Numbered from the stretch's first letter, positions 18,263 to 27,507 are shown. The stretch is 64,000 nt of DNA from Paranoxybacillus sp035645275 (GCA_035645275.1 DASQMX010000026.1:62001-126000), one strand, 5' to 3'. Notes: generated from the letters alone by a model not told the origin. A program made the numbers and translations.

Positions 18263-19464
18263 GCAATTGTATTTTGTCGGCTTATATAATCGCTCTGCTC
18301 TTTTTTGTTTTTCACAATGAAATAGAAAACAAGAGCTAATGAAATGCAGCCAAATACAACAACCATCCATCGTAAACCGATTGTATCAAGCAATAAACCG
18401 GTTCCTAGTAAAACGATTTGGAACATGATGCGATCTAACATATTTTTAAACGAGAAAAACCGTCCGTGAAAATCTTTGCTGACTTTCGTTTGGAAAATGG
18501 TCGAAACAATCGGAAAGAAGCAGCCGACAGCAAGACCGAAAAGACCGAATGAAACAACTGAAGCGATTTTTATATGAGCAAAATAAAGTGATAAATGCGC
18601 TATGGCAATGACAATTGTAAAAATGTACATCAATTTTAATAAGTCTTTATTTACCGAAATACGCTTTACGATAAACGCACCAATCATAAAACAAATTCCT
18701 TCCGTCGTATACAATAACCCTTTAATCGAGCTGTCATGCTGGAGTTCACTTATATTGATGACCATTAGATTAAAGCCACCGATAAACAAATATGGAACAA
18801 TCATTAAAATTAATGCGATTTTAACGATTGGAATTTGCTTAAGTACCGGAACGATTTCTTTAAATTTTGTTTTTGAGCGCTGCTGGCTTTTATGTTGTGT
18901 TGTTTCTTCCTGAATCATTAAGTAAAAAGTAGAAACAAACAACAGCCCATACGCCGCCATTGAACCAATATATAAAGAATATAAGTTCATCACTGCAAGC
19001 AACGCGCCGCCAAGAGCAGTACCTAGTATTCTAGCAATCGTTGCTACGTTCATATGGATACCGTTCATCGTCAATAAATCTTTTTCTGCAACAATGAGTG
19101 GTATAGCTGCCTGTAGCGCTGGAAAATAAAACGCAGCAGATATTTGAATCGCCACCATAAAACATACCATCCATAATACAGAGGAATACTTCAATGCCAG
19201 TAGCATGAAAACAACGCTTAACATCCGGACAAAACCGGAATAAAGAAGCACTGTTTTCTTTTTACTGCTGTCAACTACTCTTCCTGCAAGCGGTCCAACT
19301 AATACACCTGCGAACAATCCCGTAAACAAAATTAAAGACTTAAAAAAATCAGAAGGCACATGGTTTTGTAAAAACTCCAAATTTCCGATAATTCCTAACC
19401 AAAGCCCTAATCCAGCGATGAATTCACCGATTAAGATGAGCCATACATTTCGATTGCGCCACAT
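18259..19464 (-). CDS. MFS transporter (MFS_3-like exporter)
   Basis: 401 residues, twelve hydrophobic segments (LILIGEFIAGLGLWLGIIGN, GLFAGVLVGPLAGRVVDSSK, and so on to LALVFYFIVKNKKEQ). The loop 2-3 motif is of the MFS_3 exporter type (GRVVDSSKKK). Substrate unknown. The stop codon TGA (18259-18261) lies inside the right end of the TnpB element: the gene now ends NTIA followed by element sequence. No strong AGGAGG before the ATG, so the start is the first in-frame ATG. Confidence 0.82.
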   Translation of the reverse strand: MWRNRNVWLILIGEFIAGLGLWLGIIGNLEFLQNHVPSDFFKSLILFTGLFAGVLVGPLAGRVVDSSKKKTVLLYSGFVRMLSVVFMLLALKYSSVLWMVCFMVAIQISAAFYFPALQAAIPLIVAEKDLLTMNGIHMNVATIARILGTALGGALLAVMNLYSLYIGSMAAYGLLFVSTFYLMIQEETTQHKSQQRSKTKFKEIVPVLKQIPIVKIALILMIVPYLFIGGFNLMVINISELQHDSSIKGLLYTTEGICFMIGAFIVKRISVNKDLLKLMYIFTIVIAIAHLSLYFAHIKIASVVSFGLFGLAVGCFFPIVSTIFQTKVSKDFHGRFFSFKNMLDRIMFQIVLLGTGLLLDTIGLRWMVVVFGCISLALVFYFIVKNKKEQSDYISRQNTIA

Positions 19465-19727
19465 ACTTTCTAATCCCCATTCGTTATAATATACTTACGT
19501 TGCATTATTTTACCATATTATTTCGGTTCACGAAATATTTTTACTCTTATTTAGAACATCAATTAAATATAATATGATACTTCCTTTCCTTTTTTCTCTG
19601 AACATCATCGCTATCTCATCATCATATCGGAACTAATATTTTTCGACAAAACCTATATGAAAAATAGGATTTTTACAATAAAATTGGTATGATAAAAAGA
19701 GATGATTCAAGAAAGGAAGTAGTTGCA

Positions 19728-20918
19728 ATGACAAAAAGGCTCTATTACATTTCCCCTTCGACAGTCAGTTGGACAACGACAGTTACAAACATTAAGAAAG
19801 AACATAATGATTATCTCATCACCCTTGCCGAAACCGCATTTTATCCCGAAGGTGGAGGACAGCCGTCGGATTTAGGTACGATCGATAATATCAAAGTTAT
19901 TGATGTATTTGAAGAAGATGGTGAAGTGTATCATAGGCTACCTTCTCTTCCAAATGACAATACGGTCAACTGTCAAATTGATTGGCACCGCCGGCTCGAT
20001 CATACCCAACAACATAGCGGCCAGCATTTATTATCAGCTGTCTGCATTGAATTATTTGACATCCATACCGTCAGCTTTCATCTTGGAAAAGAAACAGTAA
20101 CCATCGATTTAAATATTTCCCACTTGTCCGCGCAGCAGTTGAAAGCCATTGAAGAACGTGTGAACGAACTTATATACTGCAACGTTCCGGTAAAAACATA
20201 TTTTGTATCAAAGAAAGAGGCTAGTAGCTTACCGTTTCGTAAAATTCCGGATATTGAAGAACCCATTCGTGTTGTTGAAATGCAAGGAATTGATATTTCC
20301 GCTTGCTGCGGCACACATGTCAACCGAACAGGAGAAATTGGAATGATTAAACTTTTAAAAACAGAAAAACATCGCGGACTGACACGCCTTCATTTTAAAT
20401 GCGGCATTCGTGCTCTTGCTGACTATTCCAGCGCGCATAATATCATTACAAAGATGGCACAACATCTCGGGACAAACAAAGAAACACTCTTTGATAAAAT
20501 CGTAAAACTTGAAGAAGAAAATAAAGTATTGCTCAAGGAGCTTGAACATTTAAAAGGCGAACTGCACGATTTTGAAGCAGACAAACTGATGCAAAATCAT
20601 CATCATTCACTCATCGTACAAGTTTATGAAAATAAAACGATGAAAGATTTGCAAGCGATTGCGCAGCGAATCACAGCGAAACAAGATAAAGTTGTCATCT
20701 TGGCAACGACGCTTGAGAATCGTTTAGTCGCGGCAAAAAGCGGAGCATTTTCCTTTCATATCGGACAGCTCTTCAAGGAACAACAAGCACATTTTCATGG
20801 AAAAGGCGGAGGCAATGAACGACAGGCGCAAATGACATTTACGAACTCAACAGACTTAACAGCATTTATGAGCTCACTTCAAGCTGAAATCGAAAGGCTG
20901 ATTGTTCTAAGTGATTGA
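19728..20918 (+). CDS. Alanyl-tRNA editing (AlaX-like) hydrolase with C-terminal DHHA1-like domain
   Basis: 396 residues from the ATG at 19728 (AAGGAAG upstream; the frame opens 13 codons earlier). Residues ~20-230 are the AlaRS-type editing domain: AFYPEGGGQPSDLG, the zinc-binding HSGQHLL and CCGTHVNRTGEIG. A coiled coil (KIVKLEEENKVLLKELEHLK) links to a C-terminal domain with FHGKGGGNERQAQ, as in AlaRS C-Ala/DHHA1. It should free tRNA-Ala mischarged with serine or glycine. The stop overlaps the start of the TatD remnant by 8 bp. Confidence 0.87.
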   Translation: MTKRLYYISPSTVSWTTTVTNIKKEHNDYLITLAETAFYPEGGGQPSDLGTIDNIKVIDVFEEDGEVYHRLPSLPNDNTVNCQIDWHRRLDHTQQHSGQHLLSAVCIELFDIHTVSFHLGKETVTIDLNISHLSAQQLKAIEERVNELIYCNVPVKTYFVSKKEASSLPFRKIPDIEEPIRVVEMQGIDISACCGTHVNRTGEIGMIKLLKTEKHRGLTRLHFKCGIRALADYSSAHNIITKMAQHLGTNKETLFDKIVKLEEENKVLLKELEHLKGELHDFEADKLMQNHHHSLIVQVYENKTMKDLQAIAQRITAKQDKVVILATTLENRLVAAKSGAFSFHIGQLFKEQQAHFHGKGGGNERQAQMTFTNSTDLTAFMSSLQAEIERLIVLSD

Positions 20919-21193
20919 TGCACATATTCATTTCGCTCAATATCCAAATGTCGAAACGGAAATAAAAAATGGGAAGTATGTTATCGCCAACGTAATCAAT
21001 TATTATTATCGTTCATTCCTCTTGAACATTATTATTGGAAACAGACGGACCTTGGACATTTATAAATCCTTTTACCAATATAAAGACATCGCCGCTATTA
21101 TTATTTGAATCTGTGAAATGTGTTGTCAGAGCTTATCGAAAAAACGTAGACAGTATTAAAAAAGAAGTGGGGGACAACATGCTTAAAATCTAG
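20911..21193 (+). pseudogene. TatD-type metal-dependent hydrolase, internal deletion
   Basis: The GTG at 20911 begins MIDAHIHFAQYPN, the N-terminal HxH metal motif of TatD hydrolases. After ~20 residues similarity stops. In a different frame, about 21035-21193, the sequence reads LLETDGPWTF, then NPFTNIKTSPLLLFESVK, CVVRAYRKNVDSIKKEVG and DNMLKI-stop, the typical C-terminus of the family. About 180 residues in the middle are missing, with a frame change. It was probably once translationally coupled to the editing protein. Confidence 0.7.
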
Positions 21194-21195
21194 CA

Positions 21196-21224
21196 TTAAC
21201 AAATGCTCTGTTTTACTGTATACT
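21196..21224 (+). promoter_or_regulatory. Sigma-A-like promoter of the histidine kinase
   Basis: TTAACA (21196-21201), 17-bp spacer, TATACT (21219-21224), 54 bp before the ATG. Confidence 0.55.
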
Positions 21225-21277
21225 ACTAAAGGAAATTTTATGTATTATGTAGCTAATATAATGAGGAGCAGTGCTAT

Positions 21278-22543
21278 ATGATCCATTTATCGTATGAGCA
21301 ACTAAAAGAAAAATATGCTGCATTAGAGAAAGAATTGCAACTTTATAAAGGCTTATTAAAACAATTCCGTTTTCCATTTAACTATGTTGATTATAAACTA
21401 GGGCTTTCAATTGAAAAACGACGGGAACATCCTGATCCAATCATTCAGTCATTTCATCCTGATGAAACAAAGACATCGGAGTTCAATTTTCAAATCGATC
21501 CCCAAATCGATTTGCCATTTGAACAAGTCGAAAGTTTTTTGACACCAATTCTTGACTTAGTCCCTCACCATATTGTCTTTGTCGATGGTAACGGGATTAT
21601 TACCTTATGCAACTTGCAGGCAGCAAACGATATAGGAGTAGACCGTGATTCTATTATTGGAAAACATATACGCGATTTGTTACAACTGCCGGATGAATTA
21701 ATTATGACATTAAAAACGATTGAAACAAATGAACCGATTTATAATCAAGAAGTGTTAGACCGTTATTACGGAATCATTAATACACGGATTATTCATAACC
21801 CTGATGGAACGATTAAACGGGTTATTAGTATGTTTCAATCGCTAAATATGATTAAAGAAACGGAAAAACTTTCGTTAGCGGGGCGAATTGCTGCGGGTAT
21901 CGCTCATGAAATCCGCAACCCTCTTACAACGGTAAGAGGCTATTTACAATTTTTCAGAGACCAATTGCCAAATGACATCGTGAACTTGATTGATAAACTG
22001 CTCATTCCTGAATTAGATCGTGCGAATGAAATCATTACCGACTTTTTGAACATTGCTAAACCAGCGGAACTGAAAATGGAAAAAATTAATATTAACAAGT
22101 TTATTCGCGATGACCTTGGCATTTTATTACGAAGTGAAGCATTACTCCATAATGTAACCGTCCATTATGATTTAGATGAACAATTAGCCGATTACGATGT
22201 GGAAATTGACAAAAATCAATTGCTGCAAGTGTTTTTAAATTTATTCCGCAATTCAATCGAAGCGAAAGTTGCAAAAACAATGAATGTTTCCATTTCAAGT
22301 AAACTACATAACAATATGGTGAAAATTAAGTTTTGTGATGATGGGCCAGGAATACCTCCAACGATTATCGATCATATATTTGACCCATTTTTCTCTACAA
22401 AGGAAACGGGGACTGGCTTAGGACTTTCGCTATCCCGTAAAATCATCGAACTACATAAAGGAAGCATGAAAGTCGAGAGTAACCATCATGGAACATGCTT
22501 CATTATCGAGCTACCGGTAATAAAAAAACAGCCCTCCAAATAA
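21278..22543 (+). CDS. Soluble PAS-domain sensor histidine kinase (sporulation-kinase type)
   Basis: 421 residues, no membrane segment. Residues ~90-195 form a PAS domain (LDLVPHHIVFVDGNGIITLC). The dimerisation/phosphoacceptor box is AGIAHEIRNPLTTVRGYLQF, and the ATPase domain has the N box (LFRNSIEAK), FCDDGPGIP and GTGLGLSLSRKI. There is no adjacent response regulator, so it is an orphan kinase like those that feed the Spo0 phosphorelay; that role is inferred. Its 3' end overlaps a bidirectional terminator. Confidence 0.85.
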   Translation: MIHLSYEQLKEKYAALEKELQLYKGLLKQFRFPFNYVDYKLGLSIEKRREHPDPIIQSFHPDETKTSEFNFQIDPQIDLPFEQVESFLTPILDLVPHHIVFVDGNGIITLCNLQAANDIGVDRDSIIGKHIRDLLQLPDELIMTLKTIETNEPIYNQEVLDRYYGIINTRIIHNPDGTIKRVISMFQSLNMIKETEKLSLAGRIAAGIAHEIRNPLTTVRGYLQFFRDQLPNDIVNLIDKLLIPELDRANEIITDFLNIAKPAELKMEKININKFIRDDLGILLRSEALLHNVTVHYDLDEQLADYDVEIDKNQLLQVFLNLFRNSIEAKVAKTMNVSISSKLHNNMVKIKFCDDGPGIPPTIIDHIFDPFFSTKETGTGLGLSLSRKIIELHKGSMKVESNHHGTCFIIELPVIKKQPSK

Positions 22544-22558
22544 AATATTGGAGGGCTG
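22530..22558. terminator. Bidirectional terminator between the kinase and AgcS genes
   Basis: Perfect 10-bp stem AGCCCTCCAA / TTGGAGGGCT at 22530-22539 / 22549-22558; A and T runs flank both sides, serving the two converging genes. Confidence 0.8.
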
Positions 22559-22564
22559 CTTACA

Positions 22565-23977
22565 TTATCTTTCTTTTTTCATCTCAATATGCTCTTCGTT
22601 CCAACAATCAACGTTATGAATTCCAATGTTGCGCGCATAAAATACAGGGTTCTTCCCTTTTTTACGCTGTTCCGTATAATCCTTTAGCGCAGCAAAAGCT
22701 ACTTTTCCAAGCAGGAAAATGGCAGTTAAGTTGACAAGTGCCATTAAAGCCATAAATAAGTCAGCTAAATCCCAAACGATTTGAATACTTGCGACTGAAC
22801 CGAACATCACCATCGCTACAACTCCGAGGCGATAGACAAGTAAAGTAGCTTTGCTTGATTTCATAAACTCAATGTTCGTCTCACCATAGTAATAGTTTCC
22901 GATAATAGAGCTAAACGCAAACATAAATACTGTAATCGCTACAAAGTTTTTTGCCCAATCGCCGATGTGAACTCCTAAAGCTGCTTGTGTCAGAGCAATT
23001 CCGTCCAATCCTTCTTTCGTATATTCACCGGAAAGCAAAATCATAAACGCAGTTGCGCTACAAACTAGCAATGTATCTGTAAAAACACCGAGCGTTTGAA
23101 TTAATCCTTGTTTAGCCGGATGTGACACTTCTGCTGTTGCTGCAGCGTTTGGCGCGCTACCCATACCGGCTTCATTTGAGAATAAACCGCGTTTAATTCC
23201 CATCATAATTGCCGCACCGACTCCACCGCCAACCGCTTGCTCAAGTCCGAATGCGTTTTTGAAGATTAATACAAACATAGCTGGCAATTCCGTAATATTA
23301 ACAATTAATACATAAAAAGCAACAATTAAATATAACCCAGCCATCAGCGGCACGATAATCGATGAGGCGAGAGCAATGCGCTGAACACCGCCAAAAATAA
23401 TAATTGCTGTTAACACAGTAATAACAACCCCAACGATTGTACGGTCAAGGTTAAACGCGTTTTCAAAAGCAAACGTAATCGTATTGGCTTGTACGGAATT
23501 GAAAATTAATCCAAAACAAAGGGTAATCAAGATCGCAAAAAGCATTCCCATCCATCGTTTATTTAAACCGCGCTCCATATAGTAAGCCGGACCACCACGA
23601 TAGCTCTCTTTATCCCTTACTTTATAAATTTGCGCTAACGTGCTTTCAACAAAACTAGATGCTCCGCCAATTAATGCAATCAACCACATCCAAAATACAG
23701 CACCCGGACCGCCAAGTGAAATCGCCAGTGCTACCCCGGCTAAATTTCCTGTCCCTACGCGAGATGCTGTACTAATAAAAAATGCTTGTAACGAAGAAAC
23801 CCCTTTTTTATTTCCTTTCGATTCAGTAATGACACGGAACATTTCTCCAAAGTAACGAAACTGGACAAATTTCGTACGAATCGTAAAATAAACGCCCATA
23901 AAAATAAGCGCTGCAATAATAACATACTGCCAAAGAATGTTATTTAAAAATGAGACTGTAGATTGAAGCAACTCCAT
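22565..23977 (-). CDS. AgcS-family sodium:alanine/glycine symporter
   Basis: 470 residues, about eleven membrane segments. Family hallmarks: FFISTASRVGTGNLAGVALAI (the sodium and substrate binding stretch GTGN.AG), GPGAVFWMWLIALIGGASSF, and GIKRGLFSNEAGMGSAPNAA. Comparable in length to B. subtilis AlsT, GlnT and YflA; which amino acid is carried cannot be read. Single gene. Confidence 0.9.
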   Translation of the reverse strand: MELLQSTVSFLNNILWQYVIIAALIFMGVYFTIRTKFVQFRYFGEMFRVITESKGNKKGVSSLQAFFISTASRVGTGNLAGVALAISLGGPGAVFWMWLIALIGGASSFVESTLAQIYKVRDKESYRGGPAYYMERGLNKRWMGMLFAILITLCFGLIFNSVQANTITFAFENAFNLDRTIVGVVITVLTAIIIFGGVQRIALASSIIVPLMAGLYLIVAFYVLIVNITELPAMFVLIFKNAFGLEQAVGGGVGAAIMMGIKRGLFSNEAGMGSAPNAAATAEVSHPAKQGLIQTLGVFTDTLLVCSATAFMILLSGEYTKEGLDGIALTQAALGVHIGDWAKNFVAITVFMFAFSSIIGNYYYGETNIEFMKSSKATLLVYRLGVVAMVMFGSVASIQIVWDLADLFMALMALVNLTAIFLLGKVAFAALKDYTEQRKKGKNPVFYARNIGIHNVDCWNEEHIEMKKER

Positions 23978-24108
23978 TAAACTCCACCTCTTTCTTCATG
24001 TAACAAAATCAACACTCCCAATGTAACAAAACTTAACATGATTTGCAATATTTTAATTGTGCATTTAGCACATTGTTTGATTATTTATATCCTTTTCATT
24101 TTGTATCT

Positions 24109-24159
24109 TTGACAACTTTTATCAAAAACTATAATAATAGTTATATATATTTTGATAAA
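24109..24159 (+). promoter_or_regulatory. Promoter of the MATE gene nested in two inverted repeats
   Basis: Consensus TTGACA (24109-24114) with TAATAA 17 bp on (24132-24137); an overlapping TATAAT is at 15 bp. An outer inverted repeat, TTTATCAAAA (24118-24127) and TTTTGATAAA (24150-24159), brackets the -10, and an inner AACTAT / ATAGTT (24127-24132 / 24137-24142) is centred on it. This is a likely repressor operator. Confidence 0.6.
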
Positions 24160-24173
24160 GGGATGAATCACCT

Positions 24174-25544
24174 ATGCAATACACACCTACACTAAAAGGC
24201 AAAACGATGCAATTTATCCGAATTTTACTTCCTGTTCTCATTACTCAAGTTGGGCTTTTTGCCATGAACTTTTTTGATATTATGATGTCAGGACATGCTG
24301 GAGCCTCTGATTTAGCCGGAGTTGCGATTGGTTCAAGTATATGGGTACCGATTTATACCGGATTAAGCGGAATTTTACTTGCGTTGACTCCAATCGTTGC
24401 CCAACATCTTGGCGCAGGCCGAAAAAAAGAAATTGCTTTTTCTGTTATACAGGCTGTCTATTTAGGGATTGTCATCTCATTGATTGTCATCATTAGCGGC
24501 CGTTTTTTTCTCGAACCGGTTTTACAACAGATGAAGCTCGAGCCAGTTGTACGGCAAGTTGCTCATGATTATTTAGTCGCTCTTTCAATGGGAATCGTTC
24601 CGTTATTTCTTTACAATGTATTTCGCTGTTTTATCGATGCACTGGGACAAACACGCATAACAATGGCGATTACTCTTGCTTCTTTACCCATTAACGTCTT
24701 TTTGAATTATTTACTTATTTTTGGTAAATTCGGATTCCCAAAATTAGGCGGGGTTGGTGCAGGATATGCAACTGCGATAACCTATTGGTGCAGCTGCATG
24801 ATGGCAATTTTCATTATCCTTCGCCGCAAGCCATTTGTTGGTTATGAAATATTTAAGCGATTTTATCCGATTTCTTTTAAAGAGTGGAAAACTTTGCTGC
24901 AAATTGGGATTCCAATCGGCTTTTCCATCTTTTTTGAAACAAGCATCTTTGCTGCTGTCACATTGCTAATGAGTGAATTTGATACTATAACTATTGCCGC
25001 TCACCAAAGTGCAATGAACTTTGCTTCGCTGCTCTATATGATTCCATTAAGTATCTCAATGACACTAACCATTGCTATTGGCTTTGAGGTCGGTGCAAAA
25101 CGTTTTGTTGATGCGAAACAATATAGCTTTCTAGGAATTGGCATCGCTGTCTCCATGGCGGTTTTGACATCTCTGTTTCTATTCTTTTTTCGCGGCGAAG
25201 TCGCTTCAATGTACACACAAGAGAAAGAAGTGCTTGAATTAACGAAACAGTTTTTACTATATGCAATCTTCTTTCAATTGTCAGATGCAGTAGCTGCCCC
25301 GATTCAAGGTGCTTTGCGAGGCTATAAAGATGTCAATTCCACATTTTTTATGTCTTTAGTTTCTTACTGGATGATCGGTCTACCTCTTGGCTACTTACTG
25401 GCAAACTTTACTTCTGCTCATGCATTTGGTTACTGGATTGGGCTGATTACCGGATTAGCAGCCGGTGCATTATTCCTTTTTACCCGCTTACTCTTTATTC
25501 AGAGGCGTTTCGCAAAACAATCCGTCAACATAAAATCCGCATAA
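24174..25544 (+). CDS. MATE-family multidrug efflux protein (NorM/YojI-like)
   Basis: 456 residues, twelve TM segments. Opening PVLITQVGLFAMNFFDIMMSGHAGASDLAGVAIGSS carries the MATE N-terminal pattern in two stretches, and LPINVFLNYLLIFGKFGFP plus GVGAGYATAITYW mark the first repeat; the second repeat starts at GIPIGFSIFFETSIFA. Exports cationic drugs or toxins in exchange for Na+ or H+. Single gene with a strong promoter; followed by a family A hairpin. Confidence 0.88.
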   Translation: MQYTPTLKGKTMQFIRILLPVLITQVGLFAMNFFDIMMSGHAGASDLAGVAIGSSIWVPIYTGLSGILLALTPIVAQHLGAGRKKEIAFSVIQAVYLGIVISLIVIISGRFFLEPVLQQMKLEPVVRQVAHDYLVALSMGIVPLFLYNVFRCFIDALGQTRITMAITLASLPINVFLNYLLIFGKFGFPKLGGVGAGYATAITYWCSCMMAIFIILRRKPFVGYEIFKRFYPISFKEWKTLLQIGIPIGFSIFFETSIFAAVTLLMSEFDTITIAAHQSAMNFASLLYMIPLSISMTLTIAIGFEVGAKRFVDAKQYSFLGIGIAVSMAVLTSLFLFFFRGEVASMYTQEKEVLELTKQFLLYAIFFQLSDAVAAPIQGALRGYKDVNSTFFMSLVSYWMIGLPLGYLLANFTSAHAFGYWIGLITGLAAGALFLFTRLLFIQRRFAKQSVNIKSA

Positions 25545-25547
25545 TAA

Positions 25548-25646
25548 AAGAGGCTGTCCCAAAACGGTCTGACCTCACGTGCATTCCACAATATATATTA
25601 ATATTGTATTGTGGGGTCTCACGCTTTGCTTTGGGGTCAGCCTCTT
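25548..25646. repeat. Family A hairpin repeat, copy 1
   Basis: Outer arms AAGAGGCTGTCCC and GGGGTCAGCCTCTT enclose the family core (GTCTGACCTCACGTG, CACAATATATA, then TATTGTGGGGTC). It lies between the converging MATE and SDR genes, where it can end transcription both ways. Confidence 0.85.
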
Positions 25647-25667
25647 CGCTCATCTCTTGAGATTATG

Positions 25668-26426
25668 CTAAAAATTCATTTTTGATTGTCCACCGTCGAC
25701 ATTAATCGTGGCTCCAACAATCCATGAAGCTTTGTTCGAAGCAAGAAACACAACAACATTTGCAATCTCCTCAGGAGTGCCAAATCGTCCGGCTGGTATT
25801 TGTTCTTGAACAAATTTGCGGATTCCTTCTGGATTTTCTTCTAATCGTCTCTGCCAATTGCCAGTTGGATGCAGAATACTTCCCGGTGCTACGCTATTTA
25901 CACGAATACCATATGGAGCTACTTCATTCGCTAACGCTTTTGTAAAACTAATCAATGCTGCTTTTGCATTATTATATGTAACTTTACCTCCGCTTTCCCT
26001 TCCGTAAATGGATGTGATATTAATAATGCTGCCTGATTGTTTCTTTTTCATTTCCCGAACGGCTAATTGACTTAAGTGTACAGCGGAAAAATAGTTTAAT
26101 TCCATGGCCTCATAAAATAACGACAAATCTGTTTCCATTACACTACTTCCGTTACTTCCACCCGCATTATTAATTAAAATATCCAATGAACCAAAGTCAT
26201 GAATAAACTGCCGAAACACTCTCTCACGTTCCGTTTTTTCCGTTAAATCCGCTTGATACAAAACAATATTTCCTAGTTCTTTTTTTGCTTCTTTTAAATA
26301 AGCGAAATCACGGGCAATGATGGCAACATTAGCTCCTTCTTCTACAAAAGCCTTGGCGATGGCTTTACCGATTCCTTTCGATCCACCGGTAACTAATACG
26401 TTTTTTCCCTTCAGCTGCAAATCCAC
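25668..26426 (-). CDS. Short-chain dehydrogenase/reductase (SDR)
   Basis: 252 residues, classical SDR. Cofactor loop TGGSKGIGKAIA (about 14-25), NNAGG, catalytic serine region NITSIYGRESGG with YNNAK (Tyr/Lys pair), and the C-terminal GATINVDGG. The NAD/NADP preference and substrate are unknown. The first codon is probably the GTG at 26426 (AAGGAAA touches it) or the TTG two codons on. Confidence 0.85.
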   Translation of the reverse strand: MDLQLKGKNVLVTGGSKGIGKAIAKAFVEEGANVAIIARDFAYLKEAKKELGNIVLYQADLTEKTERERVFRQFIHDFGSLDILINNAGGSNGSSVMETDLSLFYEAMELNYFSAVHLSQLAVREMKKKQSGSIINITSIYGRESGGKVTYNNAKAALISFTKALANEVAPYGIRVNSVAPGSILHPTGNWQRRLEENPEGIRKFVQEQIPAGRFGTPEEIANVVVFLASNKASWIVGATINVDGGQSKMNF

Positions 26427-26504
26427 TTTCCTTGCTCCCTTCGATACAAGAATCGCTTGTTTATATGTACCACTATTTTATCATTCTTCCACAACTCGAT
26501 AAAA

Positions 26505-26547
26505 GAAAGAACGGAAAAAGCCGCATACAAATAAGGCTTCTTCCGTT
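26505..26547 (-). terminator. Terminator of the first YjcZ-like gene
   Basis: 13-bp arms AACGGAAAAAGCC / GGCTTCTTCCGTT (26510-26522 / 26535-26547, one mismatch), T-rich tail on the minus strand. Confidence 0.65.
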
Positions 26548-26579
26548 TCTCTCTGCTAATTTTTAAATTTTTCATTATA

Positions 26580-26717
26580 CTAGCACCAGGCAGCGCCGAC
26601 AATAATGAGTAAGATAAACAATACAACAATTAACACAAAACTGCGTCCGAAGGCTCCACCATAACCATAGCCGCCGTAACCAAAGCCGCCCCCTCCATAT
26701 CCGTAACCAAATGGCAT
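26580..26717 (-). CDS. YjcZ-like small sporulation protein, Gly/Tyr-rich (45 aa)
   Basis: Starts MPFGYGYGGGGFGYGGYGYG, then one hydrophobic segment FVLIVVLFILLIIVGAAW, ending in cysteine. This is the layout of the YjcZ/YjcO-type sporulation peptide family: a glycine/tyrosine-rich head and a single membrane anchor. AAGGAGGTGG precedes the ATG. Three relatives lie within 1.2 kb. Confidence 0.85.
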   Translation of the reverse strand: MPFGYGYGGGGFGYGGYGYGGAFGRSFVLIVVLFILLIIVGAAWC

Positions 26718-26789
26718 AAATTCCACCTCCTTAAACGATTCGAACCGTCAATCTTAGTTTTCCTACTGATGAAACTCAGATTTTTCTAC

Positions 26790-26888
26790 TTAGCAGAACC
26801 GACCACCAATGCATGCACAACCAACGATAATTAAAAGGATAAACAATACAACGATTAAAGCGAAACCTCCACCATAAGCTGCACCCAT
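26790..26888 (-). CDS. YjcZ-like small sporulation protein (32 aa)
   Basis: MGAAYGGGFALIVVLFILLI followed by IVGCACIGGRFC: short glycine head, single membrane segment, three cysteines at the end. Ribosome site GGAGGTG precedes the ATG. Almost identical in its hydrophobic core to the peptides at 26580 and 27647. Confidence 0.88.
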   Translation of the reverse strand: MGAAYGGGFALIVVLFILLIIVGCACIGGRFC

Positions 26889-27010
26889 CTTGAGCACCTC
26901 CTTCACTTCTGTAATAGTAGACTATTCAAGACATTCTAAAATGGTTAGACGATTTCGCAAAAATGGGTGTTTGCTGATAAAAAAAGGAGCTGACCCAATT
27001 TGTTTCTCCA

Positions 27011-27051
27011 CAAAAAAACACCTGTTTACCTTTCTGGTGAACAGGTGTTTT
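27011..27051 (-). terminator. Terminator of the 27102 gene
   Basis: 16-bp arms (27015-27030 / 27036-27051) built on ACACCTGTT / AACAGGTGT, one mismatch, T run on the minus strand. Confidence 0.8.
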
Positions 27052-27101
27052 CATGTGCCAGCGAATAATTGAATTTTCATTTTTAACATCGTCCTTTACA
27101 G

Positions 27102-27257
27102 TTAAATCATTTCTGCGTGTTGCACCATCGATTCAATTTGTTCAATCGTGACAGATTGCAAAAATTGATAAAAACTTAGATTTGTTGAAATTCCATGTCT
27201 TTCACAATTTTTTAAGAAAAAGTTCCAGGCAATTTGACATTTCTCCATATCAATCAT
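27102..27257 (-). CDS. Small protein (51 aa), unknown
   Basis: MIDMEKCQIAWNFFLKNCER, then HGISTNLSFYQFLQSVTIEQ and an amphipathic C-terminus ending QHAEMI. GAGGGGATT precedes the ATG and a strong terminator follows, so it is probably expressed. Two cysteines, no membrane segment; no family recognised. It sits between the two pairs of YjcZ-like peptides. Confidence 0.65.
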   Translation of the reverse strand: MIDMEKCQIAWNFFLKNCERHGISTNLSFYQFLQSVTIEQIESMVQHAEMI

Positions 27258-27477
27258 TTTAATCCCCTCTCTATTGTATTATAACAGAACGGTTTATTTT
27301 ATATTTATTATATAACAAAACAAAAAGATGTCAACAATCCATGGATATTTTTTATGTAAAAATCTATACATTTACCATTCAATCATCCTTTTAACAAATG
27401 AATTGATGATGTAACTTGTTCAGTTTTTACAGAAAGCATGCTAACGCTTATTTGGGAACGATGACTATAAACAAACA

Positions 27478-27503
27478 ACAAAAAAAGGCCGTCTAGACAG
27501 CCT
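27478..27503 (-). terminator. Terminator of the YjcZ-like pair
   Basis: AAGGC.GTC TA GAC.GCCTT imperfect stem; on the minus strand followed by TTTTTTTG. Confidence 0.6.
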
Positions 27504-27507
27504 TCTT

